64,000 bases of DNA from Chalara sp. BL73 (Eukaryota; Ascomycota; Leotiomycetes; Helotiales): the NCBI GenBank assembly GCA_918026815.1, contig CAKJVC010000182.1:310001-374000 (forward strand), read 5' to 3'. Position 1 is the stretch's first letter. Each line of letters begins with the position of its first letter. Made by a program: the position numbers and the translations under genes. Under the pieces are notes generated by a model, which ran no database searches, was not told the origin of the DNA, and saw nothing but the letters and a program-made list of their open reading frames with translations. This document shows positions 11,499 through 23,846 of the stretch, piece by piece.

Positions 11499-14400
11499 TC
11501 AATCAAACGAGTAATCATCGTCCTCGCTGGGTTCATCGATCTCGTCTGGAAACTCATCGTCGTCATCATCCCAGGCATTGAAAGATTGAGTTGACTTGCG
11601 TGCTCTCTTTCCTAGTTCCACTCCATTTCCTGGTGAAGCTAAGGCCTGGAAGCGCTCATACTCTGAGATTTTCCGTTCCATCACTGGCGCCGTCTCAGAC
11701 TCGTCGTCTTCAACACCGTCAAATCCTCCGATAGGCTTTGGAGCCTTCTTTGCTCTAGTGCTTGCAGGTCGTGGCGGCGGCGGGGCGGGCTTGGCACGCT
11801 TTGTAGCAGACTTCGGTGCAGTGACGATCTTCAGTGCCTGCTTTGGCCGCGCAGATGACAATGGTTCTACTGGAAGGGCATACTGGGTGGACATATCAAC
11901 AGCTGCGGGAGTATAGACTACCTCATTCTCGATAGCTGCAGGGGTAGATGCTGCCTCAGTAGGAGTTCGAATAGCCGGCGCCTCAGACAACTCGGCATTT
12001 TCAAGTGCTGCAATTTCTTCCTTCGCCGCCTTCTTGAGAGCATTGTTTCTTCGACGTGTCTCTTGTGCCTTATCCATTTTTCCACTCGCCCATCGTGCAG
12101 CCAAACTATCTCTGAGCTTGATCGATTTTGATTGTTTCGCAAGCTTCTTTCTATGCTCCGCGAGCTCTTCAGGTGTCAAGATTGATTCGTCGACGCCTGA
12201 AAGATCCTCTTCATATAGCTTTGGCTTCTTCTTGCCTGCCACTCTCTTGGGCTTTTTGATCTCTACTTCTCTATCCTGTAAAATGGCTCCTGGTTCTGCT
12301 GATTCACGCTTTCGCTTGGATCTAGAGTCAGGCACACCCACACGGAGTTCTTCTGGTGTCTCCTTGTAAACTCGTCCCTTTCGCTTCTTTGCTGCAACAT
12401 CATCGATATCTTGAGGCGCCGAGTCAACAACAAGAGGGCTGTCATCAGTATCAACCGTATTTCGCTTTCTCTTTGACCCACCTGAGCTCTGGCTTCCTTG
12501 CTCATGGAATCCGTCCTCTTGCTCTGTTGATTGTAAGATAGCGTTCTCCTCCCCTAACTGAACGTCGTTATCATTTGAAGCAGTCTCCAGCTTAATGGCT
12601 GTATTCTTTCTAGGCCGTCCTCCTCTATTCCTGGGCTTGGCTAGACCTCCAATTTCATCCGCTGTGGCTAAGACATTGCTAAGACTGGAGCTCTCAGCCA
12701 CATACTTCTTGGGTCTCCCGCCAGCGTGCTTTTTTTTCATGATAACAGGTTCCGTGTCAGCGACTGTCTGATTAAAAAGAGACTCTGCTGCGTCGTGCAA
12801 TTGAGCCTCTTGCGAAGATTCAAGCTCCCGAGGCGTATTAGCTCTGCTTGCATTTAGGCTGTTTGTTCCATTGCCATTGACTTCCCCTCCATATAGGAAA
12901 TCCTGGAGGCTTCCTATTAGCGATTTCGCGGCTGGTGATTCAGGGGCTGGTGGTCTTACGGTTAGTGTTCTCATGGCTGGTGACTTCACTGCCGGAGTAT
13001 CTTGTGTATTTTGTTTTGCTTTGAGAGCTGCTGGCGGTCGACCTATTCTCTTACCGGATGGGAATCTAGAGGGTTCCTTTGGCTCCTTGGCACCCTTTCC
13101 AGACTCAATACTGTCATCAACAACCTTAGGCTTCCTAGCACGTTTCGCTGGAAGCTCTTCGTTCTCTGATTCTTGTGCACTGAGTGATACCTCTCCATAT
13201 GCTCGCTTTGTCGTGTTTCGTGGGGCACGAGTTCTGCGACCGCTAGGTGTTCCGGCCTCAGAGGCGACAATTTGAACCTCACCGTTTGGTGCTTGTACTA
13301 CTTCCCTAACCCGTCGTCTAGTATCATCTCCCAGAGGCTGTGCTTGAATATGCTTGACGTGGGATGAGTATTCGAACCCATATACATCTGCTTGCTTCAT
13401 GTCATCAAACTTGTTAGGGTCCATCAGTCTACCCATCTTCTTCTTTTCCACCATTTGTTCGTCCTTAGTCGGCTTATAAACTGGTAATGGAACATTATCA
13501 TAAGCCGGTACCGACTCTTTGGCGTTGGCAGTCCGTAATCGTTTGTTCACCTGAGCCATGAATATCGGGTTATGAATATTGTCGAGATGTTTGATGATTT
13601 CAACTGCATCAAGATTGTTAAGCTCGTACTGTTCGCGCCAGTCACTCCATTTATCACCTTTAAGCTTCAGCGGAACTGCGAAAGCCCGCGCAATCTTCTC
13701 ACGAGCTGCATCCTCTCTTAATCTCAAGCGCTCAATCCGCTCCTTTTCCTCTTCCTCAGCTCTGGTCTTTTCCACTTTCACCAATGTCTCGTAGTCTTCA
13801 ATTTCCTGCTGAGCCTCATCGAATTCAGCTTGCCATGTGGCTAAGCAATCTGAGACCCTGGCCGTACGTTCATACACTTCCTCGTAAGTCAGCTCTTCAA
13901 GATCGTCTAAGTAAGCCTCAAAGACATCAGGGTGCGTTAAGGTTGGGAATGCGAGCTTCGGATTGAGTGGAAGTTTGTTCTTTGAAGGTTTAATCAAAGC
14001 TACGGAAATTCCTTGTGAGAGTGTTTCCGCTGCGCTGTCAAAACCTTCTTTCTCCTCTGATGCGTCGTCATTAGTGATTTCATCGTACCCAACAGGGTTA
14101 CGCATTGCCTCAGAGACCCCAGCTTCGAGTTTTTCTGAAATGATTTTAGGTAAGTCAACTTTCGTTGAAGGCTCCTCCTCTTCATCGTAGTGATCAATAG
14201 CGTCCTTCACATATGGACGGATTACATCTGAAGAGATATTGCTGGCTTCTTGGCTAGTTTCCTCTGTGGGAAGAGCTGATTCGACGATGGTGACGTGTTC
14301 TTGAACGACTTCTGGTTCAATCTGTTCCGTGGGAGTGGCTGGATTGGCAACAGTAATGGATTCTTGCTCTATATCCTCCACGAGTTCAGGGACGGAGTTA

Positions 14401-14729
14401 TCATCTGGTTGCGGGGGAGATATAGGCGGTGTTGATAACGAACTGCTAGAAGTAGCATTGTTGGCCGTATTACTGGAGCAGCTAGCCACGTGATCACGGA
14501 AGTCCTTTAATTAAGTCAATAAAGCAGGTGAAATAGGAGCACCCGATGGTAAAGCTCCAGTACTTACAGTGATAGACATGACCGGAAGTCGCTGCTGACA
14601 ATTGGGACAAGTGGGAGGCGTTGATTTTGAGGTGGAGGAGGTAAAGGTGTTGGCTGATGCTTTTACAGGAGAAGTAATGTTGTTTTGGACTGACTGAGGT
14701 GGGTTGTACGTGGCTTTCTTTCGAGCCAT
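11499..14729 (-). CDS. Large AT-hook nuclear protein with N-terminal C2HC zinc finger
   Basis: Exon 1 (14568-14729) and exon 2 (11499-14504) are joined across a 63-nt intron with a GTAAGT donor. The product is 1055 aa. The splice completes a zinc-finger-like motif, CPNCQQRLPV joined to a segment carrying DHVASC, with spacing C-x2-C-x14-H-x3-C, close to Rad18/UBZ4-type fingers. An acidic N-terminal third follows. A conserved-looking block of about 200 residues begins near AFPTLTHPDVFEAYLDDLEE and includes a charged helix. Three AT-hook-like cores follow (RIGRPPA, AGGRPKK, RGGRPRK) in a basic, disordered half. The tail is very acidic (DDDDDEFPDE). These features point to a chromatin- or DNA-associated nuclear protein; ubiquitin binding by the finger is only a guess. 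I do not recognise an orthologue with a known role. Starting translation within exon 2 would lose the finger and lacks an ATG. Confidence 0.75.
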
Positions 14730-15333
14730 CGTATGGACCTTGGTGCGCTCTGAATGGATTGAATGATGAAGGGATTTAATTGATTGACAGATGCGCGTGT
14801 TGTGATTCAAATGTCAGAGCGTAAAATCTCTGGTTGCGCAAAATGAGGTGGAATAGTAGAAACGAGAACTCTGAAAAGATGGATGTCAAAGAAGGAGCCA
14901 AGTGTATGCGTATCCAAATAAAACGAAGAAGATCCGAAGTGATTGACGGGCAAGCGCTTCATGCAACGATAGCTATTGAAGCGCTTGGTTTTCGATGGGA
15001 TTGTTGTTCTGAATACTTCAGATTTCGGTGGATTCCCTATTCTTACTTGACTCTTCCCAAACGAGGTTAAGGTTAGGTGGCTAGGTTACGGACTTGGATG
15101 TGGCTTGACCAATCAACAACCCTACCCACTTTCCGCCGCTACCTGCAACGCTAATGCCGTTCCACACTTGAGAATGGAGTCCTTGTTGCACATTATCCAT
15201 CAGGTAGCTACGTCAACACCGTCTTACCATATATACCTCGCTGCCGTTGTTGGTTGACTCGAAAGTGGCGGCTGCTCCAGAAGTGAACAACCTTAGCCTC
15301 ACCTTTCTTTGACCTGTTAATTCTCACAATTCT
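14730..15333. other. Divergent promoter between the AT-hook gene and MTC1
   Basis: About 600 bp separate the starts at 14729 (minus) and 15334 (plus). A short frame at 14834-15070 has no family character. I see no further gene. Confidence 0.6.
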
Positions 15334-16954
15334 ATGACAATGGCTACGAAGAAATCTAAAGCTGCTCCCACCGAAGACGAACTGAACGAGCTCTTCGAGG
15401 GCATTGGCAACGATGATGCTAAAGCCCAGCCTCCGGCGAAGGGTGCTTCCAAAACAGCAAAAACAGCTGCCTCTCAATCAGAGCAAGATCTACTGGCCGA
15501 GCTGGAGAATTTAGGGGCTCAGCCATCCAGCAGACCACACACACCACGGGTCCAAACCAACAAGCGCTCAATCCCAACTCCACCTCCTGCTTCCTCGCGC
15601 ACCAGCGAGGAGAAGCCCGCACCACCAAGAAAGTCTGGGGAGAGCACTCGATCATTTCATACTAGTTTCACCCCTTCAGCTACAAGCAGTGAGCAACAAG
15701 ACGTGGAGCGGAAGGCTCCTATCGCACAACCAGGAGCTTCAGTTTCTGCTTCCGGCGGTGGCTGGTGGGGAAGCGTCTTCGCGACAGCCAGTGCTGCTGT
15801 GAAGACTGCTGAGAATGCTGTGAAGGAGATCCAGCAGAATGAGGAGGCCAAACGATGGGCTGAACAAGTCAAGGGCAATGTCGGTGCACTTAGAGGTCTA
15901 GGTAAGAGCTAGCGTTCGGATATGCTGCTTCTCTACTAATCGCCCAGGTGGCCAAATATCATCGAGAGCACTGCCCACATTTACGAATATACTTCATACT
16001 CTAGCGCCTCCCATCTCTTCCCACGAGCGACTCCAGATTCATATCACTCACGACTTCATTGGCTACCCCTCTCTTGATCCCCTTATATACTCAACCTTCT
16101 CCCGGGTCATGGCGCAAGTAGAGGGAGGTGACTTGATGGTCATACAGCGAGGACACGAATCTACCGCCCGACGAAACTCAGAAGTTGGCTATACAGGCGG
16201 TAGTGGTGGCTGGAGTGACGGCCCTTGGTGGCGCCAGGGCAACGAGCATCGCGACCTTGGGGCCGTGAAAGGACTCGTAGAGGGCACAAAGCTGGTTCGT
16301 GTGAGCGCGGAGGCTTATGCGACCGAGTACTTCAACTCGCACGGAGGCCTTGAGCTCGCTGCACAGCGTGCGACAGAAAACCTCAGCGACTCGAATCCGG
16401 TTCGTAGCAGTGATATCTTCCTGGCAGTGCAGGCAATCTCTCATGACGCTCTTGCAGATCTCTTCCAAGGTCCAGCCAAAGAGAAGGAACAAAGTAGCGT
16501 CGTAGAGGAAAAGGAGAAGCCAGACGAGCTGATCTCATTTGCGATCTACCTGCATGATCCTGTACACAGCATCACCTTCCATACAATCTCGCAAGGCATC
16601 CCTGCACAATGGATCAAGTGGCTCGATGCTCCTTCACCAATGACGCCAGTTTCATCTAACTCCCCAACACAAGAGAAGAAAGGAGGATTCTTTGGCGGGG
16701 AAGGCGAGCAGTACCAGAACCCAAGCCTACCTCTCGAGATTGCAGAGATCATCGAGTCCGGCGGCGTCGACCCGAGAGAATGGGTCGCTGAATGGGTAGA
16801 AGAAATCATCGGCCTCAGCACCGGCATCGTCGCACAAAGGTATGTAGCGAAGAGGATGGGCGTTGGCGAGGGCGGAATCGGACGGGGAAAGGCACGCATG
16901 GAGGAGGTGTTAGAGGAAGGAGGCGGGGAGGCCGCCAGAGCGGGACTTTTCTGA
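15334..16954 (+). CDS. MTC1: Maintenance of telomere capping protein 1 (MTC1 family)
   Basis: Two exons, 15334-15901 and 15948-16954, encode 524 aa. The 46-nt intron has a GTAAGA donor, a CTACTAAT branch site and a CCCAG acceptor. The start at 15334 (MTMATKK) has a second in-frame Met two codons on. The N-terminus has ELNELFEGIG, then a proline/serine-rich linker, then SGGGWWGSVFATASAAVKTAENAVKE, whose WWG and amphipathic helix are typical of the DUF5427/MTC1 family. The C-terminal half is a folded domain of the same family with segments such as GYPSLDPLIYSTFSRVMAQV and ISFAIYLHDPVHSI. Yeast Mtc1 is a genetic modifier of telomere capping and is linked to vesicle coat function; its biochemistry is poorly defined. 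The gene converges on the kinase gene to its right. Confidence 0.85.
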
Positions 16955-17668
16955 GGCGAAAGTATGGGCTGAGTATCTGCTTCACCAGTTCGGCATCGGA
17001 GTATGATAATTTTGTGCGGGTATATCTGTTAGGTTGCTGGCGTTATTCTCCACCCATATCATCCTGTGGAACATCACAATAGCCCGGTGTTTCCAGACCT
17101 GTCGATAGGTTCATTGGGGGCATGCTCCACGAATTTGAATGATTTCAATATATATATTTTTCTGTGTTGATGATAGGCCCCTTGATGTTCTATATGCACC
17201 TGGTAGTCAATTACTGCGACCTATAGCATAGAGGAAGCACATCCAGATTCCTATATCTTTTTATACCACCCCAAGACTCTCATCCCCATCCCACCACTCC
17301 TACTTTGGGATCTAGACAAAAATTCTACGAAAGGCTTTGGAATCTGTTGATCGTTGAAAGTTCATCATAAAGTCATACAATCGAAAAAAGAAAGGTTCTC
17401 AAAATCGGCAGGAAAACGATATATCTCTCTCAATTCTACATTATAATGATCCCAGACCCACTTGTAATGAGGCCGTGAAGTAAACGCGGCCAAGAATGTT
17501 CGTCTCATATGCATATGCTTTATTGATTTCTTGATAATTTTCCCAGGAACGCACCCGAATGCACTGAAAGAGTACACTCCCACGAGCTCGCATATGGAAG
17601 TATAAGCCGCCCAACGCCTTGCAAAAGAAACCATGCAACCACACTCTAGGCTAAAAGCTCCCGTCGTT
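16955..17668. other. Convergent 3' intergenic region
   Basis: It lies between the stop of MTC1 and the stop of the kinase gene. AT-rich tracts such as the run around 17150 fit polyadenylation regions. No gene seen. Confidence 0.6.
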
Positions 17669-19922
17669 TTATTGCACGGGGGTAGACTCCCTTAAGTTGG
17701 TCGGAACTTTCTGATGTCGACGACCTAACAAGGTCGCACCATCCAAGTTCAGCTCGAATGCTCCCTTTCTGTTTTTCACTTGTTGCTTGGCGGCCGCTGT
17801 AACTGCCGCGCTATGCTGACCATATCCTTTTTGTGCCGGTGGTAATCTCGCGTTGGCAGCAGCGTTCAAATTTGCCTTCCTTAGCCCTTGTTCTACCTGG
17901 TGGACGTCTGCATCAGCAGATTTTGGCACCTTCGCAGGAAGTCCTTGATGATCTTCGTATTCCTCTTCTTCTTCTTCACCATATTCGTCGTCGTCAATAG
18001 GGTTGAGACCACTCACGGCATTTGCGCCACGATAGCCTTGCTTGAAATTCTTCCGGCGTTTGCCTTCTTCTTCTTGCCTGTGGACCGCATAGCTCACGTC
18101 GAACACCTCTCGCAAGTTGACGGCGCCTGGACTACGGAAGTCCATTCGTCTTGAGCCAGGTGACTCCAACATATCTGGGTTAAATGCGCGTACTTTTCCA
18201 TCTTGACCCAACTGCTTGTTGCGTTCGGCGGCTGGCGTAGCAAGCGGTGGAGCATCGTGCGCGGCGTATGTAGGTTCATCAGCCTTCCGGATCCATGGAT
18301 GTACTAAGAATTCCTTGATTGTATATCGCTTATTAGGGTCAACAGTAAGCAGGTGCGATACCAGATCCTGAGCTGGCTTCGAGATATCGTCCCACCAAGG
18401 CGAGAGGAATGTATATTGACCACGGGCAACCTTTTCTGTGAGAACTTGAATACTCTCGTCGTAGAATGGAGGGAAGCCACATAGTAATGTGTAAAGTACA
18501 CACCCCATAGCCCACATATCGACGCTCTTCGAGTAGCGCTCATCCTTAACGATTTCTGGTGCTGTGTATCCAACGGTTCCACAAGGAGTCATCGTCTGTG
18601 TGTCCCACACAACCTTACTTAACCCGAAATCGGCAATCTTAATATTTCCGATACCACCAGCACCCACACCTGGAATGAACTCTCCCTCATCGACTTTGTC
18701 CTCATCCTCTGGCGCTTTAGGCTTTGGATTCTTGGTAGGAATCATAGGAATGGGCGTGAATAATAAGTTCTCAGGCTTGATATCTCTACAATGATGTCAG
18801 CAATGAACAGAAAGGTAGAGTATGAACCCACGAACCTGTGGACAACGCCTTTCTCTTCGTGTAGATATTCTAATGCCTCTGCCACCTGAGTGATGACATG
18901 TCGTGATAAGTCCTCGCTGAAATATGTGAGGCGGACAATCTGGTGAAACAGCTCTCCACCAGGAGCCAATTCCAAAATGATGTAGTAGTATTGCTTGGAT
19001 TCTGAAAAGTCGACAAGTTTTACGATGTTAGGGTGATCTAATTGTCGCATTATCTGGACTTCCTTAAGGATGTTCGCTCTCTAGAATATCGATTAGTATT
19101 AAATTAGACAATTACATAGCTCAAAGCGACAAGACCGAAATCCGGTATACTTTGATACTGTAACTGTATGAGAGGAGTAAGTGCGCACCTCCACGACTTT
19201 AGGTTGCTTTTTGAAGTCCGGATGTAAGTGCGCATCGCCCTACGATCGAGCACGTGTTGGTATAGAAATACTAGCAATAGCAAAGAAGAGGAGAAGAGAG
19301 GAGGCGATTGTATGACTTACCTGATTCGCGTTCATTTCAAATTTACGGACGACTTTGATGGCGACCTCACCGGCCACGCCATCTCTATCTCTCGCTCGAT
19401 ATACGTTGCTGAACGCGCCGTCACCCATCTTCTCGAGCAGCTGCCATCTCTCCAGACCGGGATAGTGTGGCAGTTTTCCCTTACTCTCATTCTCCTCGGC
19501 AACAATTCTTGCGATTTCTTCCTGCTCAACCTTCCTGTTCTTCGTTGTGGCCGCCTTTTGATTTTGTCCTGCGATGTGAGCAGCAGTGTTTCCTGCCTGT
19601 GCGCCTTTATTTCTTCCATCACCCGTAGCTGCGGAGTAGTGGTGAGCATCCATATTTGGTTGATACTGGGGCGGTATGTTCGGATCCGTAACTGCGTGGT
19701 GACCTTTTGTTTGAGTTGGCGAGAAATTTCTAGGCGCAGCATCCACATTCACCGGCGACACTTTCGTGGAAGGCTCGTCATGAGGGTGAGTGGTTCGTCC
19801 TTGCTTTCCTAGCAGTGAAAATGTGAGTAACGAATCCAAGAGCGTCATTGTCCTACACTTGCGACTAAATGTGACTACTCACCGTGACGGATGAGATTTT
19901 TCAACGACTGTGCAAGAGACAT
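17669..19922 (-). CDS. srk1: Srk1/Rck2-type MAPK-activated protein kinase
   Basis: Five exons (19883-19922, 19321-19808, 19189-19239, 18836-19080, 17669-18785) encode 646 aa. Introns have GTGAGT, GTAAGT, GTGCGC and GTTCGT donors. Every junction keeps the frame, and the last one restores the catalytic HRDIKPEN. Visible kinase signatures are GDGAFSNVY (glycine loop), VAIKVV (catalytic Lys near 165), HRD near 274, DFG near 327 and GTVGYTAPE. An insert of about 35 residues rich in charged residues precedes DFG. The long N-terminal extension, this insert and the C-terminal tail with a LDGATLLGRRHQ segment match the fungal Srk1/Rck2 family. Those kinases act downstream of the Hog1/Sty1 stress MAPK and affect translation and cell-cycle entry under stress. 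Regulation here by a MAPK is inferred from the family. Confidence 0.9.
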
Positions 19923-22540
19923 GATAGAAGAGAGATCTAGAAGTGCTATCTCCCACTCTTTCTTTCTGCTTTGGATATGGTGAGGGTGGAGGGACGTCGG
20001 CAGGAACGTGACGAGAACTTGGATGATATGTAAGCGAAGCCCTGGGTATTAAAGTTTGGAAAGAAGCTAACACCTGCAATGACAGGTTCCGATGGGAGAA
20101 TGAAAGAGCGTGTCTGCCCCCAAAAACGTATGTGGCCAGGGTTATACGCAAAGTGGTTGCGTTGCGATGCGGTTGAATATCTTGACTTTGGCCTGGAGGG
20201 GTAGCGATCAGCGGCAAAGATGTGGAGGAAGATGATAGATTGGTAAGAGGCCTTAACTGTAGGAAGGGAGGGGAGGGGAGGGAGCGGTGGAAAAGAGGAA
20301 AAGATGGCAATCAACAGGGACAGCCACAAGGCAGATAGACCAAAAAAATAGGATGGAAAACAAGCGTCAATGAGATCGTGTTTTGCCAGGGTGGAAAGGG
20401 TATTCTGCTGCACGAGGAGTGTGTATGCCAGCAGCCGGGCCTTGGTTTTTGGAGTTCGGGTAAGGTAAAATACTTAATGCTTAGGGATCCGGATCCAGGG
20501 ATTAGGGGGAGCACTGCATCTTCGTCAGACCCTGCTCATGAGGTCATGCCTAACCCGGATGCGGTTGAGCCAACATCATTTTTCTTAGAAAGATGCGCCC
20601 GGGATGGCACCGCCTAACCGACGCCTCCCAACAACCGTCACCCTTGGACAAAATACTAGTTACAGATGTTGTAAGTCAAGATTCCTACTTACTTGGAGGC
20701 CTTTTGACTGATATGTCCAGGCACCGGTTTTGAGGTGCTGAGTGCTCGTATTGCCGCTGTACAAACCCAAGTTAATCTGCTACAATCTCGCACATGGGTA
20801 CTGGCAACCCGATTATGTCCTTGTTTTTAAAGACTTGCTTCCTCTATCTCATCTGCTCCAACAAATCATATATGACACATGCACCGGCTCGTTTCTGCTA
20901 TCTTCAATACCCTGCTTCGGACCGCACAGGAGAGGAAGGATGATCCGGGAAGCGCTACCATTGTATAACGCTCAATTTGTTGCTGCAGCGTGACTTCATT
21001 CTTAGAACGCTTGTCACCTGCTTGGTTGCTTGACTGGCATGGGACCGGCTGTGAGCCGATTCAATGATCGGCTTCCCCTAGTAGATTGCCAGCTTGTTTC
21101 AGGCTTAATGGAGTGACAAGCGTCGCATCAACTATGAACCTCAGCGTGACGATGATGATGCTGCCAAGGCTCAATAAAGGCATCGAACAATTACAAGAAC
21201 GTGCAAACATTGTGGGCTGGCCATTCTTTACATTGAGATCTTCTTTCATATTATTACTCGAACAGCATCTTCCATAACCCGATTCTGCTACCAAAGTAGA
21301 AGAGAAGAGGAGCTGAGGGAGGAGAGCAAATTCGAATTGCAGCTTTGCAACCACCTAGATAGTTAGAAACACCCTCGATCTACAGTGTATGCATCACTAT
21401 GCAAGCGTCTTCTCACACGCCTCACTGCAGTTGTGAAATGCGATCTTATTTTCTAGCACAGAAGCAATGGTTGGAATTACGGTTCGTGAATGTCATCCAC
21501 ACTAAACGCATTCTCAAGCATCGCATCATTTGAAACATCGGTTACAACTGCACCGGCTACTCCTGTCCTTCGTAGTAGCTGCAGCACTTCCTATGTCATG
21601 CACATCCAGACCAGCGGTATAGACCGGCGCTCTTGGAGTCAGACAGCATCATTTCCCCATATGAAGCTTCTCTCATCAAAAGCATGGCCCCCGTAGAACA
21701 CATCCTGGGTACCTACAGTGGGTCATTCACCATTGATTCTTGCGTTACATATGGGAAAGTTAAACCCAAAAAACTGAGGCAGTAAACAGAGATATTTTAA
21801 AGATTGATATTTCAATCTCTACCTCGTTGTCCGTGCCATCTGTAGGAAGCACACAGATCAAATACACGCCAACCCTACCTCCCTTGGACTAATTTCCAGG
21901 AAATCTGGGAGGCGAGATGACGTATGGTTGACGGAAGAGGCTGCAAGAGCTCTTACCTCACCCTTTCATCACGTGCCTCATCTCGGTTCGTGTCTCTGGT
22001 CCAATGGAGAGTCTTCATGAGCAAGCAGGGAGGATCAACTATAATTAAAAGGAGCTTTCCCGCTTCCTGCCAATTGATCCTGTATTATTACGCCGAGACT
22101 GCGTGGAACTAGTGAGGGCTTCGTGGGACGGACGGAAGTCTTGGCACGGCGGAGTCAATACAACCACACAAGGTCCAAACAATGATTCAAAATGTAGGTG
22201 TTTCTTACCTATTACGACTTGTAGAAATTCTTACTCAGTAACAATTACGTTCTCAGAATCGTCGTACGCTAAGCGGGATGACGCACCCAGCAAACTGCAT
22301 ACAAAGCGTAAGAGATATTCCGCAGGGGCAAGCGCTGACATCACAGAGTTTCTACGTACTATACAAAGGCGGGACTGAAGAACAAAGAGCGTCAGGGAGT
22401 GACCAAGCCTTACATCGGCTGCTCAAGATGCAGCATGAGAAGCAGTCTAAACTTGAATACGCAGAGCAGATGTTGATGCATCCTAGAGACCACTGTAGAA
22501 AAGCAGAGAGATTCGCCTCCAACACTGTAATGCTTTATTT
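19923..22540. other. Long region upstream of the kinase, mostly without genes
   Basis: 19923-20400 is likely promoter and 5' leader of the kinase. It contains a guanine-run block at 20265-20284. From 20600 to 22540 I see only short broken frames with no family character. Confidence 0.5.
20265..20284 (+). other. G-quadruplex-type motif upstream of the kinase gene
   Basis: Four runs of three or four G are separated by single adenines, an ideal G-quadruplex pattern. It lies about 345 bp upstream of the kinase start and is C-rich on the coding strand. Confidence 0.5.
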
Positions 22541-22765
22541 CTAGCAGGTTTCCATGTTCGCTAGAGGAAATTTTACACAAGATGAAGAAAAAACTACTTG
22601 GCGTCCATCAGCACAATTATCTTCCCCAATAGAAGGCGTGGAAGTACCATAAATAGCTCCAGCCGTAGCATAACCATCCGCAATAGATCCCCTTAAGTCA
22701 TTAATTCTCGGATCTTTTATTGGTCTCGTCACAACCTCCGCGCCAGCTTGATCGAAATAAGGCGG
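22541..22765 (-). pseudogene. Orphan exon or gene fragment, unknown family
   Basis: A minus-strand frame with good protein-like composition begins after an ATAG that could be a splice acceptor. It reads PPYFDQAGAEVVTRPIKDPR at the start and includes GYATAGAIYGTSTPSIGEDN and a C-terminal cysteine-containing segment ending NMETC. There is no convincing ATG and I could not find a partner exon to the right. It may be the last exon of a secreted-protein gene or a remnant of one. No function is proposed. Confidence 0.35.
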
Positions 22766-23239
22766 CTATTTCCTCGATCCCGATCGCACACATGGCGTCT
22801 GTAAACCCACGCTAGTAACGTATGCCCGGTGAGGAGATTTCCTGCATCACGGAATTCAGTACAGCCTAACCGGCCGTGTGCGAGGATGATAGGATGCTTA
22901 GGTGGTTCTGGGGGGGGATCATGAAAACAGAAAGTCAGTTGAGAAAATCGCTATTTCTTTCTTGAGCCAGCGGTTAACTCAAGAGAGGACACGCCTGAAA
23001 TAAATACCCAGAGGTTTTTTTGGGGGGCAGGGGGGGAAGGGGTGTTTGGGCAATTGATTTGTATAAACAGACTATCTACCGGAGCAACACTCCTTTTCAG
23101 TACTTTTCATATCCATCCCATTCATCTTCAAAGAGATTTATTTTTGATTTTCTCGTTCCTCCAAAGTTTTCTTCGACCCTGGGTTCCATCCTCCTTCTTC
23201 CCCTTCCAATTGACCTCAGAGCTTTGGTTTATTGGCGAG
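22766..23239. other. Intergenic stretch with guanine-rich block
   Basis: No gene seen. Consecutive G runs at 23022-23050 form a second G-quadruplex-type motif. The right part is 3' flank of the RidA gene. Confidence 0.5.
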
Positions 23240-23846
23240 TCAAGCTAACGCAATGCACTCAATCTCGACCGGGACACCCTTTGGAAGCTGGTAGACAGCA
23301 ACACAACTGCGAGCTGGCTTGTGGGTGAAGAATTTCTCATACTATATCTTATTAGCCTTAATTCTATTAGACTAGGTCCAACCATGCTTCCTCGATCACA
23401 AAAAATTTCACATCTATAGTGCTCATAAGGTGTAACAAGGAAGCATATGCAAACATACGGTAGCATTCATCTCCGCGAAATTATCCATGCTCGTTAAGAA
23501 GACATTGACCTTTACCACCTTGCTGATATCACTCCCCGCCTCTTTGAGGACGGCAGAGAGGTTCTTGATGCAGAGCTCGGTCATCTGAGTTATAGTGCTG
23601 CCGCTCTCGAGGGTGAGAATCTCTCCGGCTGGGTTGCAGGGGATCTGGCCGGAGCAGTAGATTGTGCTCGGAGTTGCTATCGCTTGAGACTACAGGAGCG
23701 TTAGTGAGGGTCTGGGAGCTAGGATATTTATGGGAGTAGCATGGGGGAAAATTCTGGGAGTGTAAAGTGGAAGATTGTAAACTTCATACGTAGGGGCCAG
23801 CGGGGAAAGCCGCATCTTTAGTATAAACTGTCTTGAAATCTGCCAT
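23240..23846 (-). CDS. RidA/YjgF/YER057c family enamine/imine deaminase (copy 1)
   Basis: Three exons (23790-23846, 23459-23689, 23240-23341) encode 129 aa, the usual size of the family. Both introns (100 and 117 nt) are phase 0 with GTATGA and GTATGT donors and TAG acceptors. Family signatures are FPAGPY at the N-terminus, the central segment VNVFLTSMDNFAEMN, and the C-terminal PARSCVAVYQLPKG followed by VEIECIAL. The arginine of PARSC corresponds to the active-site arginine of RidA. RidA proteins hydrolyse reactive 2-aminoacrylate and related enamines; fungal members act in cytosol or mitochondria. No mitochondrial presequence is visible, so cytosolic action is likely. A second, diverged copy lies at 57682-58405. 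Confidence 0.9.
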
